64,000 nucleotides of DNA from 2-02-FULL-66-22 sp964576535 (GCA_964576535.1 CAZNWB010000006.1:1-64000), one strand, 5' to 3'; positions 14,658 through 24,182 are shown, counted from the first letter of the stretch. The notes: a model not told the origin generated them from the sequence alone. A program made the numbers and translations.

Positions 14658-15877
14658 CGGAGCAGACCAAGGGCCCCGATCTGTCCGCCCTCAGGATCGA
14701 CGAGCGCGCGCGGCGTAGCGAGGGGCGTTTCAGATGGCTCCGCTGGTTCGGCGCCGGGTTCGGGGGCGTATTGTTGGTTGCGGCCGTGGTGTTTACTCTC
14801 AAAGGGAAAACACCCGTGGTGGAGGTGGCCACCGTGCGCGCCGGCGAGCCGGGCCGGCCTGCGCTGTTGAACGCGAGCGGGTATGTGACGCCCCGGCGGC
14901 GTGCCACGATCGCGGCCAAGATCACTGGCCGCGTCAGCGAGGTTTTCGCAGAAGAGGGGATGCGCGTTGAACCGGGGCAGATTCTCGCCACCCTGGACGA
15001 TTCGGACACGCGGGCGCGCCTGATTTCCGCCACGGCCGACCGCGAGGCAACCGCGGCCACGCTGGCCGATCTGCGGGTCAACCTCGCCAGTGCCGAGCGC
15101 GACCGGCGGCGCATGGAGGCATTGTGGAAGGACGGAGGGGTCAGCGAGCAGCTTGTCGATCAGGCGCGGACGGCGGCAGACAGCCTGCGGGCGCGTATCG
15201 GGATGGCCGAGGAACAGGTGCGCGCCGCGGAGGCGCGCATCGCGGTCGCGCGGCAGGACCTGGACAACACGATTATTCGGGCGCCGTTTGCCGGCATCGT
15301 GGTTTCCAAGGATGCGCAACGGGGCGAGATGGTGTCGCCGATCTCTGCCGGCGGTGGGTTTACGCGCACAGGCATTGCCACCATCGTTGACATGAATTCC
15401 TTGGAGATCGAAGTGGATGTGAACGAATCCTATATTGCCCGGGTGAAGGCGGGACAGCCGGTGACGGCTGCCCTTGACGCGTACCCCGACTGGAAGATTC
15501 CTGCCAAAGTGCGCACGGTGATTCCGACGGCCGACCGGCAGAAGGCGACGGTGAAGGTCAGGGTAAGCTTCGATCGCCTGGACCCGCGCATTCTCCCCGA
15601 TATGGGCGTGAAGGTGGCGTTTCTCGGAGAGGAGTCGAGTACCCGAGCGACAGGCGCGACCCGGGTTCTTGTTCCTCGGTCGGCCGTGCGAGAGGAAGGC
15701 GGCAGCCAAGTGGTGTTCGTGTACCGCGACGGGCGCGTGGAACGGCGCGCCGTCCGCCTGGGCCAGGTGCAGGGCAACGACCAAGAGGTGGTTGCAGGCC
15801 TGTCCAACGGAGAACAGATCGTGGTGAAAGGACTCGAAGGCCTCCGGGAGGGCCTTCGCGTACGCATACAGGGGTAA
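14654..15877 (+). CDS. HlyD/AcrA-type periplasmic adaptor of ABC exporter
   Basis: Membrane-fusion protein that links an inner-membrane ABC exporter to an outer-membrane channel. 407 residues: a cytosolic N terminus, one transmembrane helix (~35-55), a split lipoyl-like domain (INASGYVTP-type start ~80, closing at RAPFAGIVV), a coiled-coil hairpin (~125-215), then beta-barrel domains. It heads an operon with a MacB/LolD-type ATPase and two FtsX-fold permeases. No TolC gene is in the window. Substrate unknown; the family exports antibiotics, peptides or lipids. Confidence 0.9.
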   Translation: MTEQTKGPDLSALRIDERARRSEGRFRWLRWFGAGFGGVLLVAAVVFTLKGKTPVVEVATVRAGEPGRPALLNASGYVTPRRRATIAAKITGRVSEVFAEEGMRVEPGQILATLDDSDTRARLISATADREATAATLADLRVNLASAERDRRRMEALWKDGGVSEQLVDQARTAADSLRARIGMAEEQVRAAEARIAVARQDLDNTIIRAPFAGIVVSKDAQRGEMVSPISAGGGFTRTGIATIVDMNSLEIEVDVNESYIARVKAGQPVTAALDAYPDWKIPAKVRTVIPTADRQKATVKVRVSFDRLDPRILPDMGVKVAFLGEESSTRATGATRVLVPRSAVREEGGSQVVFVYRDGRVERRAVRLGQVQGNDQEVVAGLSNGEQIVVKGLEGLREGLRVRIQG

Positions 15878-15888
15878 CGGAGGCGTGA

Positions 15889-16614
15889 ATGGTCAGAATC
15901 GATGGCAACGGCAACGAGAGCAGCCTGGTTCGGGTGCGGGGGCTGAATAAGACGTATCAGCGGGGAGGCGAGGAGATCCACGTGCTTCAGGGCCTGAACC
16001 TGGACGTGGATGCGGGGGAGTTCGTGGCCTTCATGGGTCCCAGCGGGTCCGGCAAGACGACGTTGTTGAACCTGCTGGGTGGGCTGGACCTGCCCTCGGC
16101 CGGCAGTATCACCGTGGCCGGCGACGAGATCACCCGAATGTCGGCCCGCAAGCTGACGGCGTGGCGGGCGCGGCATGTGGGGTTCGTGTTTCAGATGTAC
16201 AACCTCATCCCTGTGCTCACCGCGTACCAGAATGTCGAATTGCCATTGCTGCTGACCGGCCTCTCGACGGCGGAGCGCCGCAAGCACGTGGAGACGGCAT
16301 TGGCGGTTGTGGGTCTTGCCGACCGTATGCAGTACTATCCGCGACAGTTGTCCGGTGGGCAAGAGCAGCGTGTGGGAATCGCGCGCGCCATTGTGGCCGA
16401 CCCAACCTTCCTGCTCTGCGACGAGCCGACCGGCGACCTTGACCGCAAGAGCGCGGACGAGATCCTCGACTTGCTCGCCCGGCTCGTGCGAGAGCACGGC
16501 AAGACCGCGCTCATGGTGACCCACGACCCGCTGGCCGCAGACCGCGCGCGCGTCGTGCTTCACCTGGAAAAGGGCGTGCTCGTGGACGCGGTGATGGCGG
16601 GAGGCGCCCGATGA
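15889..16614 (+). CDS. MacB/LolD-type ABC exporter ATPase
   Basis: 241-residue nucleotide-binding subunit. Walker A GPSGSGKTT, Q-loop, signature LSGGQEQR, Walker B FLLCDEPTGDLD and the H-loop (VTHD) are intact. The DEPTGDLD form and size are typical of the MacB/LolD/FtsE group that powers FtsX-fold permeases. Starts 11 nt after the adaptor gene and overlaps the next permease by ATGA, so expression is coordinated. Confidence 0.95.
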   Translation: MVRIDGNGNESSLVRVRGLNKTYQRGGEEIHVLQGLNLDVDAGEFVAFMGPSGSGKTTLLNLLGGLDLPSAGSITVAGDEITRMSARKLTAWRARHVGFVFQMYNLIPVLTAYQNVELPLLLTGLSTAERRKHVETALAVVGLADRMQYYPRQLSGGQEQRVGIARAIVADPTFLLCDEPTGDLDRKSADEILDLLARLVREHGKTALMVTHDPLAADRARVVLHLEKGVLVDAVMAGGAR

Positions 16615-17750
16615 AGTACCGCCATCTCCTCTTTGCCAATCTGTTGCGGAAGAAGATCCGGACCAGCCTGACGGCCGGCTCCTTCGCCGCCGCGTTGTTC
16701 CTGTTCGGGATCCTGGCCGTGGTCCGCGGCGCGTTCCACCAAGGCGTGGAGGTGGCTGGTGCGGACCGGCTGGTGGTGGTGAACAAGATCTCCATCATCC
16801 AACCGCTCCCGCTCTCCTACCGGGACCGATTGCTGCGAATCCCCGGCGTGACGCAGGCAACGTTCGCCAACTGGTTCGGGGGCGTGTATCAGGATGAGCG
16901 CAACTTCTTCCCCCAGTTCGCCATCGATCGCGAAGCCTACCGGCAGATGTACCCTGAGTTCGTCATTCCCGACGGCCAGTGGCAGGCGTTCCTTGCGGAC
17001 CGGGAAGGGGGAATCGTGGGCGAGGGTCTGGCGGAGCGGTTCAAATGGAAGCTGGGAGATCGCATTCCCATCCAAGGCACGATCTTCCCCGGCACGTGGG
17101 AGTTCAACATCCGTGGCATCTATCGCGGCAAGCGGCGGGAGGACGACACGACGCAGTTCTGGTTCCGCTGGGACTATCTGGACGAGCGGAAGGCGTTCCA
17201 GAAGGGATTCGTGGGGTGGTATGTGGTCCGAATCGCCAATCCGGACGATGGCGTCCGCGTGGTGAAGGCGATCGACGAGGAATTCGCGAACTCTCCTTGG
17301 GAGACGAAGACCGACACGGAGAAGGCATTCGCGGCATCCTGGGTGAAACAGATGGGGAACATCCAGTTCCTGATCTTGACCATCGGCGGCGTGGTGTTCT
17401 TCACGCTCTTGCTGGTGACCGGGAACACGATGGCCATCGCCGTGCGCGAGCGCGTCCGGGAACTGGCGGTGCTGAAGGCGATCGGATTGTCGGATCGGTT
17501 CGTGCTGATCCTGGTCATGACCGAGACGATGATCGTGGCGATCGTCGGGGGAGGGATCGGGCTGGCCCTGGCGAAACTGTTTACGCTGCGGGGGGATCCG
17601 ACCCGGGGCCTGCTGCCATTCTTCTACTTGCCTCCGGATGCAATCGTCCTTGGGTTCGTGCTGGCGCTCGCGGTCGGCCTCATGTCCGGCATCCTGCCGG
17701 CGGTTTCCGCCATGCGACTCCGCGTGGTTGACGCCCTCCGGAGGGTCTGA
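16611..17750 (+). CDS. FtsX-fold ABC permease (first of two)
   Basis: 379-residue MacB-like permease: one N-terminal transmembrane helix (~20-40), a large periplasmic domain (~45-245), then three C-terminal helices (FtsX domain; VRELAVLKAIGLS and GILPAVSAMRLRVVDALRRV are family landmarks). Unlike E. coli MacB it is separate from its ATPase and is paired with a second permease. Mechanotransmission rather than direct channel transport is usual for this fold. Overlaps the ATPase gene by 4 nt. Confidence 0.92.
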   Translation: MKYRHLLFANLLRKKIRTSLTAGSFAAALFLFGILAVVRGAFHQGVEVAGADRLVVVNKISIIQPLPLSYRDRLLRIPGVTQATFANWFGGVYQDERNFFPQFAIDREAYRQMYPEFVIPDGQWQAFLADREGGIVGEGLAERFKWKLGDRIPIQGTIFPGTWEFNIRGIYRGKRREDDTTQFWFRWDYLDERKAFQKGFVGWYVVRIANPDDGVRVVKAIDEEFANSPWETKTDTEKAFAASWVKQMGNIQFLILTIGGVVFFTLLLVTGNTMAIAVRERVRELAVLKAIGLSDRFVLILVMTETMIVAIVGGGIGLALAKLFTLRGDPTRGLLPFFYLPPDAIVLGFVLALAVGLMSGILPAVSAMRLRVVDALRRV

Positions 17751-17751
17751 T

Positions 17752-18921
17752 ATGGCCATACCCCTGACCTACAACCTGCGGAGCCTGAAGGCGCGCTGGA
17801 CCTCGACCGTGGTGGCCGTGCTGGGCATCGCGGGCACCGTGGGGGTTTTTGTGGCCATGCTTTCGCTGGCGCGGGGGTTCAAGGCGACGCTGGTGGCATC
17901 GGGCTCCGCCCAGAACGCTATCGTGCGACGGGCGGGTTCCACCTCCGAGATGGAGAGCGTGGTCACGCTGGATCAGGCCCGGGTGATCGAGGACGCGCCG
18001 GGCGTCGCGCGGGGGAGCGCCGGTGCCCTGGTCAGCCCCGAAGTCGTCGTGGTGGCTCCATTTCCCCTGAAGAGCACCGGGACGGATGCCAATGTGCAGG
18101 TGCGGGGAGTCTCGCCGAAGGTTCTTTCGGTGCGAGACTCCGTCAGGATCACCGCGGGCCGGTTCTTTCAACCCGGGCTGAACGAACTGGTGGTGGGTGG
18201 GAATGTGACGCAGAGCTATGTCGGCTTTGAATTGGGGAAGACCGTGCGATTCGGCGGCGGATCCTGGACCGTGGTGGGGGTCTTCGAGGCCGGCGGAAGC
18301 GCGTTCGACTCCGAATTGTGGTGCGACGCCAATGTGCTCAATCAGGTCTACCAGCGCCCGCGGAACATCTTCCAGGCAGTCACGGTGCGGCTCACGTCCT
18401 CAGACGCACTGACCAGGTTCAAGGACGCGCTCACCTCCGACCCCCGGGTGACGGTGCAGGTGGATCGCGAGGTGGATTACTACGAGAAGCAGTCGCGGCA
18501 ACTGACGACGCTGATTACGGTCTTGGGCGCGATCGTGGCGGTGGTCATGGGCATCGGCGCGGTCTTCGGTGCTTTGAACACGATGTATTCGGCGGTGGCG
18601 GAGCGGTCACGGGAAATCGCGACCATGCGGGCGCTGGGGTTCGGCACCGGCAGCGTCGTGATGTCCTTTGTCTTCGAGGCGCTGTGCATTGCCTTTGTCG
18701 GCGGTCTGCTGGGCTGTGTGGCCGTGTTGCCTCTGAACGGGCTGACAACGGGAGCCATGAACTGGCAGACCTTCTCACACCTGGCGTTCGCTTTCCGCGT
18801 CACCCCCTCTCTGCTGGGTTCAGGGCTGATATTCGCCTTGTTGATGGGGCTTGTTGGTGGCGTGCCACCCGCCATTCGGGCGGCACGACAACGAGTTGCG
18901 GTGGCGCTGCGAGAACTCTGA
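17752..18921 (+). CDS. FtsX-fold ABC permease (second of two)
   Basis: 389 residues with the same architecture as its neighbour: N-terminal helix (~20-42), periplasmic domain, three C-terminal helices with REIATMRALGFG, ending in AIRAARQRVAVALREL. Sequence is clearly different from the first permease, so the transporter is probably a heterodimer. Start at the ATG one base after the previous stop, with GGAGGG upstream. Closes the exporter operon. Confidence 0.92.
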   Translation: MAIPLTYNLRSLKARWTSTVVAVLGIAGTVGVFVAMLSLARGFKATLVASGSAQNAIVRRAGSTSEMESVVTLDQARVIEDAPGVARGSAGALVSPEVVVVAPFPLKSTGTDANVQVRGVSPKVLSVRDSVRITAGRFFQPGLNELVVGGNVTQSYVGFELGKTVRFGGGSWTVVGVFEAGGSAFDSELWCDANVLNQVYQRPRNIFQAVTVRLTSSDALTRFKDALTSDPRVTVQVDREVDYYEKQSRQLTTLITVLGAIVAVVMGIGAVFGALNTMYSAVAERSREIATMRALGFGTGSVVMSFVFEALCIAFVGGLLGCVAVLPLNGLTTGAMNWQTFSHLAFAFRVTPSLLGSGLIFALLMGLVGGVPPAIRAARQRVAVALREL

Positions 18922-19068
18922 GGGAACCGGGCGGTCGGGCGCGCGGCCCACGGGCACGGCGTCTTGGAGCGCCCCCGGGGCTCGGCTTATGCGGGCGGAG
19001 TTCAGACACACATGACTAGCATGGCGCGAGACATTTGGATCGGTGCAGGCGTCGCCCACGAGAGGATC

Positions 19069-19830
19069 ATGAGACTTCGACGGGCCACTCCCCCCGGCTG
19101 GACCCTGTGCTTGCTGGGGGTGTTGGTGGCGGCCTGCTCGAGTGCCCCCGTTGCGATCCCACCGCAGGCCGTCGAGACTTACCAGTTCCAGCAGATTCTG
19201 GGTGGCGTCCGCGTGGCCGTGGACCCGTTCTTCACCGTGGAGCGAACCCGGGGCGCCTTCCGCGGGGGCGACGAGTTTCCGGAGAAGGGTCTGCTGCCCG
19301 TACGGGTGGTCATCGATAACGGGGGTGCTGGCGACATCCGGGTGGATCCGAGCGGGTTCCGGCTCGTCCGCGCGAATGGCGACACCGAGGTTCCCCTGTC
19401 CCCGTACGATGCCTTCTCCATGATACGGTTGTCGGTGGGGTGGTGGGGACTGGGGGCGGGATTCGTTGGCGGCTCGGTCCCGGCGGTCCGAAACGAGGGT
19501 CGCATGAAGGACATCGAGGCCCGGGCGCTGAAAGAGACGACGGTCTCCCCGGGCAGGTCGGCCACCGGCTTTGTGTACTTTGCGATCCGGGAAGGGGAAG
19601 TCAACCTGTCGGGCCATCGCATCGCATTTCCGCTGCAAGGACCGGCGACCCGGGAGATGACCTACGAGATCCCCATCGCCGGCCGGCGGGACATCCCGAC
19701 GCCGGCCAGTCGGCCTGAGACTGCACCCCCGGCGAAGCCCTTGGCGCCGTCGGACCCGACAGCCCCCCAGGCTCCCATCCGCACCGAGGGTGCCGGCGGC
19801 GGCGTGATCATCCGCAGCCCCTCGCCGTAA
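19069..19830 (+). CDS. Lipoprotein of unknown function
   Basis: I start at 19069 (GAGAGGA just upstream), giving 253 residues with a standard signal and lipobox LVAAC (Cys about residue 23). An earlier in-frame ATG would add a non-signal-like extension. The mature part is beta-rich with one Gly/Trp-rich hydrophobic stretch (VGWWGLGAGFVGG) and a Pro-rich C-terminal tail (~215-245), suggesting a flexible periplasmic linker. Family not recognised. It follows the exporter operon by about 150 nt in the same direction; a shared role is possible but unproven. Confidence 0.7.
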   Translation: MRLRRATPPGWTLCLLGVLVAACSSAPVAIPPQAVETYQFQQILGGVRVAVDPFFTVERTRGAFRGGDEFPEKGLLPVRVVIDNGGAGDIRVDPSGFRLVRANGDTEVPLSPYDAFSMIRLSVGWWGLGAGFVGGSVPAVRNEGRMKDIEARALKETTVSPGRSATGFVYFAIREGEVNLSGHRIAFPLQGPATREMTYEIPIAGRRDIPTPASRPETAPPAKPLAPSDPTAPQAPIRTEGAGGGVIIRSPSP

Positions 19831-19838
19831 TCCGACGC

Positions 19839-19920
19839 GGCAACCAGGCAATTGGGCGATCCGGCAATCTGGGTCTTCCTGGTTGCCAAATTGCCAAGTT
19901 GCCTGATTGCCTGATTGCCT
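19839..19920. repeat. Short-word inverted array (GGCAATC/GATTGCC words)
   Basis: Fills the gap between two converging genes and ends on the ADH stop codon. Left arm 19839-19872 carries GGCAAC/GGCAAT words; right arm 19879-19920 carries TTGCC/ATTGCC words about six times. A transcript from either side would fold into a long imperfect hairpin. Confidence 0.8.
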
Positions 19921-21026
19921 CAGCGGAAGGTGACGACGCTGCGGGCGACCTCGCCGCGCTCCAGGGCGGCGTAGGCCTCGTTGATCTCTTCGATGGGGTA
20001 GGTGCGGGTGACGAGTTCGTCCAACTTCAGCTTTCCCGCCTGGTACAGGTCAATCAGCTTTAGGATGTCCTGCCGGAAGTCGCCCGACCCGTAGAGGCTC
20101 CCCGTGAGGACCCGCTCATCCCAGGCCAAGGGCAGAGCAGGAATCGGAACCTCGGCCTTGGTCGGGCTGATGCCCACGACGACCGCCATGCCGCACTTGG
20201 CGAGAACGTCGTACGCCTGGCGGATCGTGAGCGGCAGGCCCACCACCTCGAAGGCGTAGTCCACCCCCCGCTTGCCCGTAAGGGTGCGGACCTGTTTCAC
20301 AGGATCGCCGGCAGAGGCGTTGACAGTGTGGGTGGCGCCGAACTGGCGCGCGTACTCCAGCTTGTTCTCCCGCAGGTCCACCGCGATGATCATTCTGGCG
20401 CCGGCGAGCGCCGCGGCCTGGACGACGTTCAGCCCGACGCCCCCCGTGCCGAAGACGGCGACACTGGTCCCGGGTGCGACCTTGGCGGCATGCATCACCG
20501 CGCCATACCCGGTGGTCACCGCACAGCCGAGCAGCGCCATCCGATCCAGGGGGAGGTGGGGGGGAACCCTGAGAAGTGCTCTCTCCGGGATCACGGAATA
20601 TTCTGCAAAGGTGGACACGCCGCCGAACCGCTTGATCTCCTGGCCGTCCAGGCTGAAGCCGGTGCCGCCGCCCGGCAGGGTGCCCGTCCGCCGGAGCTCC
20701 GTGCCCGTAACGCACAGCGCCGGTTTCCCCCGGAGACAGAATTCGCAGCTCCCGCAACTCAGGCGCCAGAGTGGAACGACGTGGTCTCCGGGCTTCAGGG
20801 AGGTCCCAGCGGTTCCCACCTCGGCGACAACACCCGCTCCCTCGTGTCCCAGGACCGCGGGCAGCGGCGCCTCCAGATCGCCCTTCATCACGTGCAGGTC
20901 GCTGTGGCAGACGCCCCCGACCGCCATGCGCACCAGGACCTCGCCCGCCCGGGGAGACGCGACCTCCACCTCGCGGATGGCAAGCGGCTGGCCCGGCTCG
21001 AAGAGAACGGCCGCTCTGGCCTTCAT
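19920..21026 (-). CDS. Zinc-dependent alcohol dehydrogenase
   Basis: 368-residue medium-chain dehydrogenase. Catalytic zinc ligands are visible in GGVCHSDLH and LGHEGAG; the structural zinc site is CGSCEFCLRGKPALC; the NAD-binding fold has GTGGVGLN with a downstream acidic VDLRENK that favours NAD over NADP. It resembles class III/NDMA-type long-chain alcohol dehydrogenases. Last gene of a reverse module with an SDR and a tungsten aldehyde oxidoreductase, so alcohol-aldehyde-acid interconversion is the likely theme. Substrate unknown. Confidence 0.92.
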   Translation of the reverse strand: MKARAAVLFEPGQPLAIREVEVASPRAGEVLVRMAVGGVCHSDLHVMKGDLEAPLPAVLGHEGAGVVAEVGTAGTSLKPGDHVVPLWRLSCGSCEFCLRGKPALCVTGTELRRTGTLPGGGTGFSLDGQEIKRFGGVSTFAEYSVIPERALLRVPPHLPLDRMALLGCAVTTGYGAVMHAAKVAPGTSVAVFGTGGVGLNVVQAAALAGARMIIAVDLRENKLEYARQFGATHTVNASAGDPVKQVRTLTGKRGVDYAFEVVGLPLTIRQAYDVLAKCGMAVVVGISPTKAEVPIPALPLAWDERVLTGSLYGSGDFRQDILKLIDLYQAGKLKLDELVTRTYPIEEINEAYAALERGEVARSVVTFR

Positions 21027-21091
21027 GGTTGGACACCCGTCTGCTCACCGGGTGACTCCCCCGGCCATCCCTGGCCCGGGGTCCCGGCGGA

Positions 21092-21886
21092 TTACATCAC
21101 CACGCCGCCGTCCACGTGCAGGGCCTGGCCCGTGATGTTGCGCGCCTCGTCCGAGGCGAGGAAGACGGCGGCCCAGCCGATGTCCTCGGGCATCTGTTCC
21201 CGCTTCATGGGGACGATGGCGTTCACCCGGCTCTCGAAGACCTGGCGCGGCGTCATGCCTGAGAACTGGCCGCCCGACTTGGCCATCCGCTCCGCCGTCT
21301 CCTGCCAGAAGGCAGTCCAGAGAATGCCGGGGCAGATGGCGTTGACATTGATGTTATGCGCGGCCAGCTCCTTGGCCACGATCTTTGTAAAGGTGATGAC
21401 CCCCATCTTGGAGACGCTGTAGGGGGGCATCGAGGGCGAATTCATCGGCCCGGCAATGGAGGCGATGTTGATGATCTTGCCGGCCTTCCGCTCGATGAAG
21501 TGGGGAGCGATGGACTTGCACGCCAGGAAGACCGACTTCACGTTGACGGCATAGACGCGGTCCCAGTCCGCCTCGGTGTTGTTGGTGAAGGGGAGACCGG
21601 GCTTGCTGGAGACACCGGCGTTGTTCACCAGAACGTCAATTCTGCCTAGGTCCCGCCTCACCCGGTCAAAGAGGGCCTGAATGTCGGCCTCCTTGGTCAC
21701 GTCGGTCTTGACGACCACGGCCTTCCGGCCCAGGGCCTTGACCTCGTCGGCGACCTTGCCGGCCGGCTCGACCTGGAGGTCGGCGATGGCGACGTCCGCC
21801 CCTTCCTTCGCCATGCAGAGGACGATTCCCTGCCCGATGCCCATGGCGCCGCCGGTTACGATGGCTACCTTGCCTGCGAGTCGCAT
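21092..21886 (-). CDS. Short-chain dehydrogenase/reductase
   Basis: 264 residues from the ATG preceded by AAAGGAGG. Classical SDR: cofactor motif TGGAMGIG at ~11-18, D after beta-2 (IADLQ, NAD preference), NNAG, catalytic Ser in IASIAG, and YSVSK (Tyr-x-x-x-Lys). Oxidises or reduces an alcohol/ketone pair. It lies 65 nt upstream of the ADH gene in the same direction and downstream of AOR, separated from the latter by a repeat-rich 188 bases. Confidence 0.92.
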   Translation of the reverse strand: MRLAGKVAIVTGGAMGIGQGIVLCMAKEGADVAIADLQVEPAGKVADEVKALGRKAVVVKTDVTKEADIQALFDRVRRDLGRIDVLVNNAGVSSKPGLPFTNNTEADWDRVYAVNVKSVFLACKSIAPHFIERKAGKIINIASIAGPMNSPSMPPYSVSKMGVITFTKIVAKELAAHNINVNAICPGILWTAFWQETAERMAKSGGQFSGMTPRQVFESRVNAIVPMKREQMPEDIGWAAVFLASDEARNITGQALHVDGGVVM

Positions 21887-21915
21887 GAGACCTCCTTTCC
21901 CGAAGACCCTTCTTG

Positions 21916-22065
21916 ATCCACAGATTTCGCAGATTCCCGCAGATTCATCCGGAACGACCTCCCCCTTGAAATCGGCCAATCTGCGCCCCTCGGTTGCACT
22001 CGGGGCCGTTCGGCTGAGCTCACGACGAAGCCCTGAGCCTGCCGAAGGGTAATCTGTGGATAAAT
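21916..22065. repeat. CAGATT-word array plus REP-like palindrome
   Basis: Between the AOR and SDR genes. 21916-21948 repeats CGCAGATT/CACAGATT words; complementary AATCTG words recur near 21978 and 22050-22060. Between them 22008-22049 is a palindromic element whose ends read TTCGGC..GCTC and GAGC..GCCGAA, of the type seen as dispersed REP-like sequences in many bacteria. If the two genes form one operon, these sit inside its transcript and may set a stability boundary. Confidence 0.7.
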
Positions 22066-22074
22066 GATCGTCCG

Positions 22075-23964
22075 TTACCAGGTGTCCCCGGGCCTGGCCG
22101 CCCACTCGATCCCCAGCTCGGACAGCTTGGCGAAGGTCGGCCAGCCGGTGTCGGGGTCCCAGCCCTCCATCTGATGGTAGAGGCGGAGGGCACGGGCGAA
22201 TGTCTCCGGGTCGATCCGGACGCCCTTCAGCGGCCCGTCGGTGAAGGCCTCGTGCAGGCGGGCCGGCAGCAGGTCGTCCTTGGGCGTGAAGCCCTCGCGG
22301 CAGTTGAAGACGCGGGCCAGGGCCGCGCCGCGCTCCACCACCTTGAAGAGCTCCCACAGGCTGGTGTCCCAACCGGTGAGGGCCCGGGCCAGGTTCACCA
22401 CGGGGGTGACACCCAGGATGTCAATGGGCGCCGCTGCCAGGTTGCAGATTCCCAGGGAATGACCCAGGTTCCACCAGTGCTGGGCGTAATAATACGCCCG
22501 AACCTTGCGCGGCGACAACTCCAGGCGGGGCATGGGGTCGCACAGGCCCAGGGGCTCCAGGGCGTGGCCGCCGGAGGGATGGAGCCCCTCGTACGCCGGA
22601 TCGTGCGGGGCCCGCATGTGATCGGCGCCCCCCGGCGACGTGGCGTAGGCGAGCGAGAGCCCCTGCTTGCCTCGCGGCTCGTGCAGGGGGATCTCCTGTC
22701 CCTTGACGTGCAAGGCATAGCGCTCCGCGCCCCGACCGATCCGCTGGGCCGCCCGCTTCACCCCGTCCGCCAGGACGTCGCCGAAGCCTTCCCGGCGGGC
22801 CATCTTGACCACCAGCTGGAGCAGCGCGTCCGCGTTGCCGAAGCGGAGGTCGATCCCGTCGGTGTCGGCCTTGGTCAGGATACCCCGTTCAAAGCATTCC
22901 ATGGCGAAGGCGATGGTCATGCCGGCCGAGATGGTGTCCAGGACGTATTCGCCGCAGAGCTGGTTGAACTTGGCGATGGCCTGGATGTCCCCGATCCCGC
23001 AGGCGGAGCCGCCGGCCCCGATGGTCTCGTACTCGGGACCGCCGTACTTGGGCGTGACCTCGAGCGCCGGGACCTCCACCTCGCGCTTGCAGGCGATAGC
23101 GCAGGCGAAGCAGGTGCCCTCGTCGGTGAGGATGGTCGCGGCCATGTGCTGGCCGCTGATCTCCTTGGCGTGCTCGAAGGATCCCTGCTGGAAGTTGCGG
23201 GTCGGGAGGATCCCATCGGTGCTGAAGGCGACGACGTTCCGCGAGGTGCCGAACTTGTGGAGCATGTCGGCATTCCGGTCATAGTGCTCGCGGAACCACT
23301 TCTGGACCTGGGCCAGCGCATCGGGATCCTTGGGCTCCAGCTTGCCCTTCCCCCGGACGGCGATGGCCTTGAGCCGCTTGCTGCCCATGACGGCGCCCAG
23401 GCCGCAGCGGCCGTTGAAGTGCTTCAGCTCGTTGACGATGTTGGCCAGCCGGACGCCGTTCTCGCCGGCGACGCCGCACTGGAGGATGCGGGCCCGCTTG
23501 TCCGTCTCCTGCTTGAGGGTGTCCTGGACCTCGCCCGACAGCTTCCCCCACAGGTGGGAGGCGTCCCGGAGTTCCGCCTTCTCCTCGGCGATCCACAGGT
23601 AAACCGGCCGGGGCGATTGACCGGTGACGAGGATGCCGTCGAAGCCGGCCAGCTTCAGCTCGGGCCCCCACCAGCCGCCGGCCTCTGCCTCGCCATATCC
23701 GCCGGTGAGGGGGGACTTAGCCGCCACGCTGAACCGGTTGGTCCCGGAGACCGGCGCCCCCGTGGTGAGGCACGTGGCGATGACCAGGACGTTGTCGGGG
23801 CCGAGCGGATCGATTCCCGGCTTGACCTCCCGGACGAGCCAGTAGGCCGCCATGGCGTTTCCGCCCAGGTACATGCGGTAGGTGAGCTCGGGGACCTCCT
23901 CGACCCGGGTCTCCCCCCGGGTCAGGTCCACCCGCAGGAATTTGCCGTTATATGGACCCTGCAT
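22075..23964 (-). CDS. Aldehyde:ferredoxin oxidoreductase family (tungsten-pterin) enzyme
   Basis: 629 residues, normal for AOR. These enzymes use a tungsten bis-pterin and one 4Fe-4S cluster to interconvert aldehydes and carboxylic acids with ferredoxin. Cluster ligands are visible as C285-x2-C288-x3-C292 and C507; the pterin-binding N-terminal region has GAPVSGTNRFSV and GGYGEAEAGG, and DHMRAPHD-type residues line the expected active-site region. GGAGGG precedes the start. First gene of the reverse AOR-SDR-ADH group with a promoter candidate 190 nt upstream. Cofactor biosynthesis genes are not in the window. Confidence 0.93.
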   Translation of the reverse strand: MQGPYNGKFLRVDLTRGETRVEEVPELTYRMYLGGNAMAAYWLVREVKPGIDPLGPDNVLVIATCLTTGAPVSGTNRFSVAAKSPLTGGYGEAEAGGWWGPELKLAGFDGILVTGQSPRPVYLWIAEEKAELRDASHLWGKLSGEVQDTLKQETDKRARILQCGVAGENGVRLANIVNELKHFNGRCGLGAVMGSKRLKAIAVRGKGKLEPKDPDALAQVQKWFREHYDRNADMLHKFGTSRNVVAFSTDGILPTRNFQQGSFEHAKEISGQHMAATILTDEGTCFACAIACKREVEVPALEVTPKYGGPEYETIGAGGSACGIGDIQAIAKFNQLCGEYVLDTISAGMTIAFAMECFERGILTKADTDGIDLRFGNADALLQLVVKMARREGFGDVLADGVKRAAQRIGRGAERYALHVKGQEIPLHEPRGKQGLSLAYATSPGGADHMRAPHDPAYEGLHPSGGHALEPLGLCDPMPRLELSPRKVRAYYYAQHWWNLGHSLGICNLAAAPIDILGVTPVVNLARALTGWDTSLWELFKVVERGAALARVFNCREGFTPKDDLLPARLHEAFTDGPLKGVRIDPETFARALRLYHQMEGWDPDTGWPTFAKLSELGIEWAARPGDTW

Positions 23965-24153
23965 GCGTCCCTCCTTCTCGTGGCATCAGGATTCCGCACG
24001 GTGTGCCGGCGCCCGGCCTCACAGGGCCGGTCAAGTGCAAGGGCTCCCCCCGGAATTCTGCCGCAAGATCCCGGGCGGGAAAACCCCTGACCGAGAGAGG
24101 TTCGGATGTGCAGACCTTTTCCCCGCGGGGCCGGCGGTGGGCAGCCACCCGGG

Positions 24154-24182
24154 AGTCTAGACATATGAGGACAGTCTCGCAA
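24154..24182 (-). promoter_or_regulatory. Candidate promoter for the AOR gene
   Basis: Read on the minus strand: TTGCGA (24182-24177), 17-bp spacer, TAGACT (24159-24154). A start here gives a leader of about 180 nt with a G+C-rich hairpin (CCGGCC..GGCCGG type, near 24010-24030). I could not match the leader to a molybdenum/tungsten-cofactor riboswitch. With the next entry this accounts for the 514-base gap 23965-24478. Confidence 0.4.

Noticed and set aside
22174..24090. 638-codon forward ORF opposite the AOR gene
   Set aside because: Shadow frame; all four cluster cysteines and pterin motifs are in the reverse protein.
23965..24150. Molybdenum/tungsten cofactor riboswitch in the AOR leader
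   Set aside because: There is a G+C-rich hairpin but I could not find the conserved core of that RNA family by eye.
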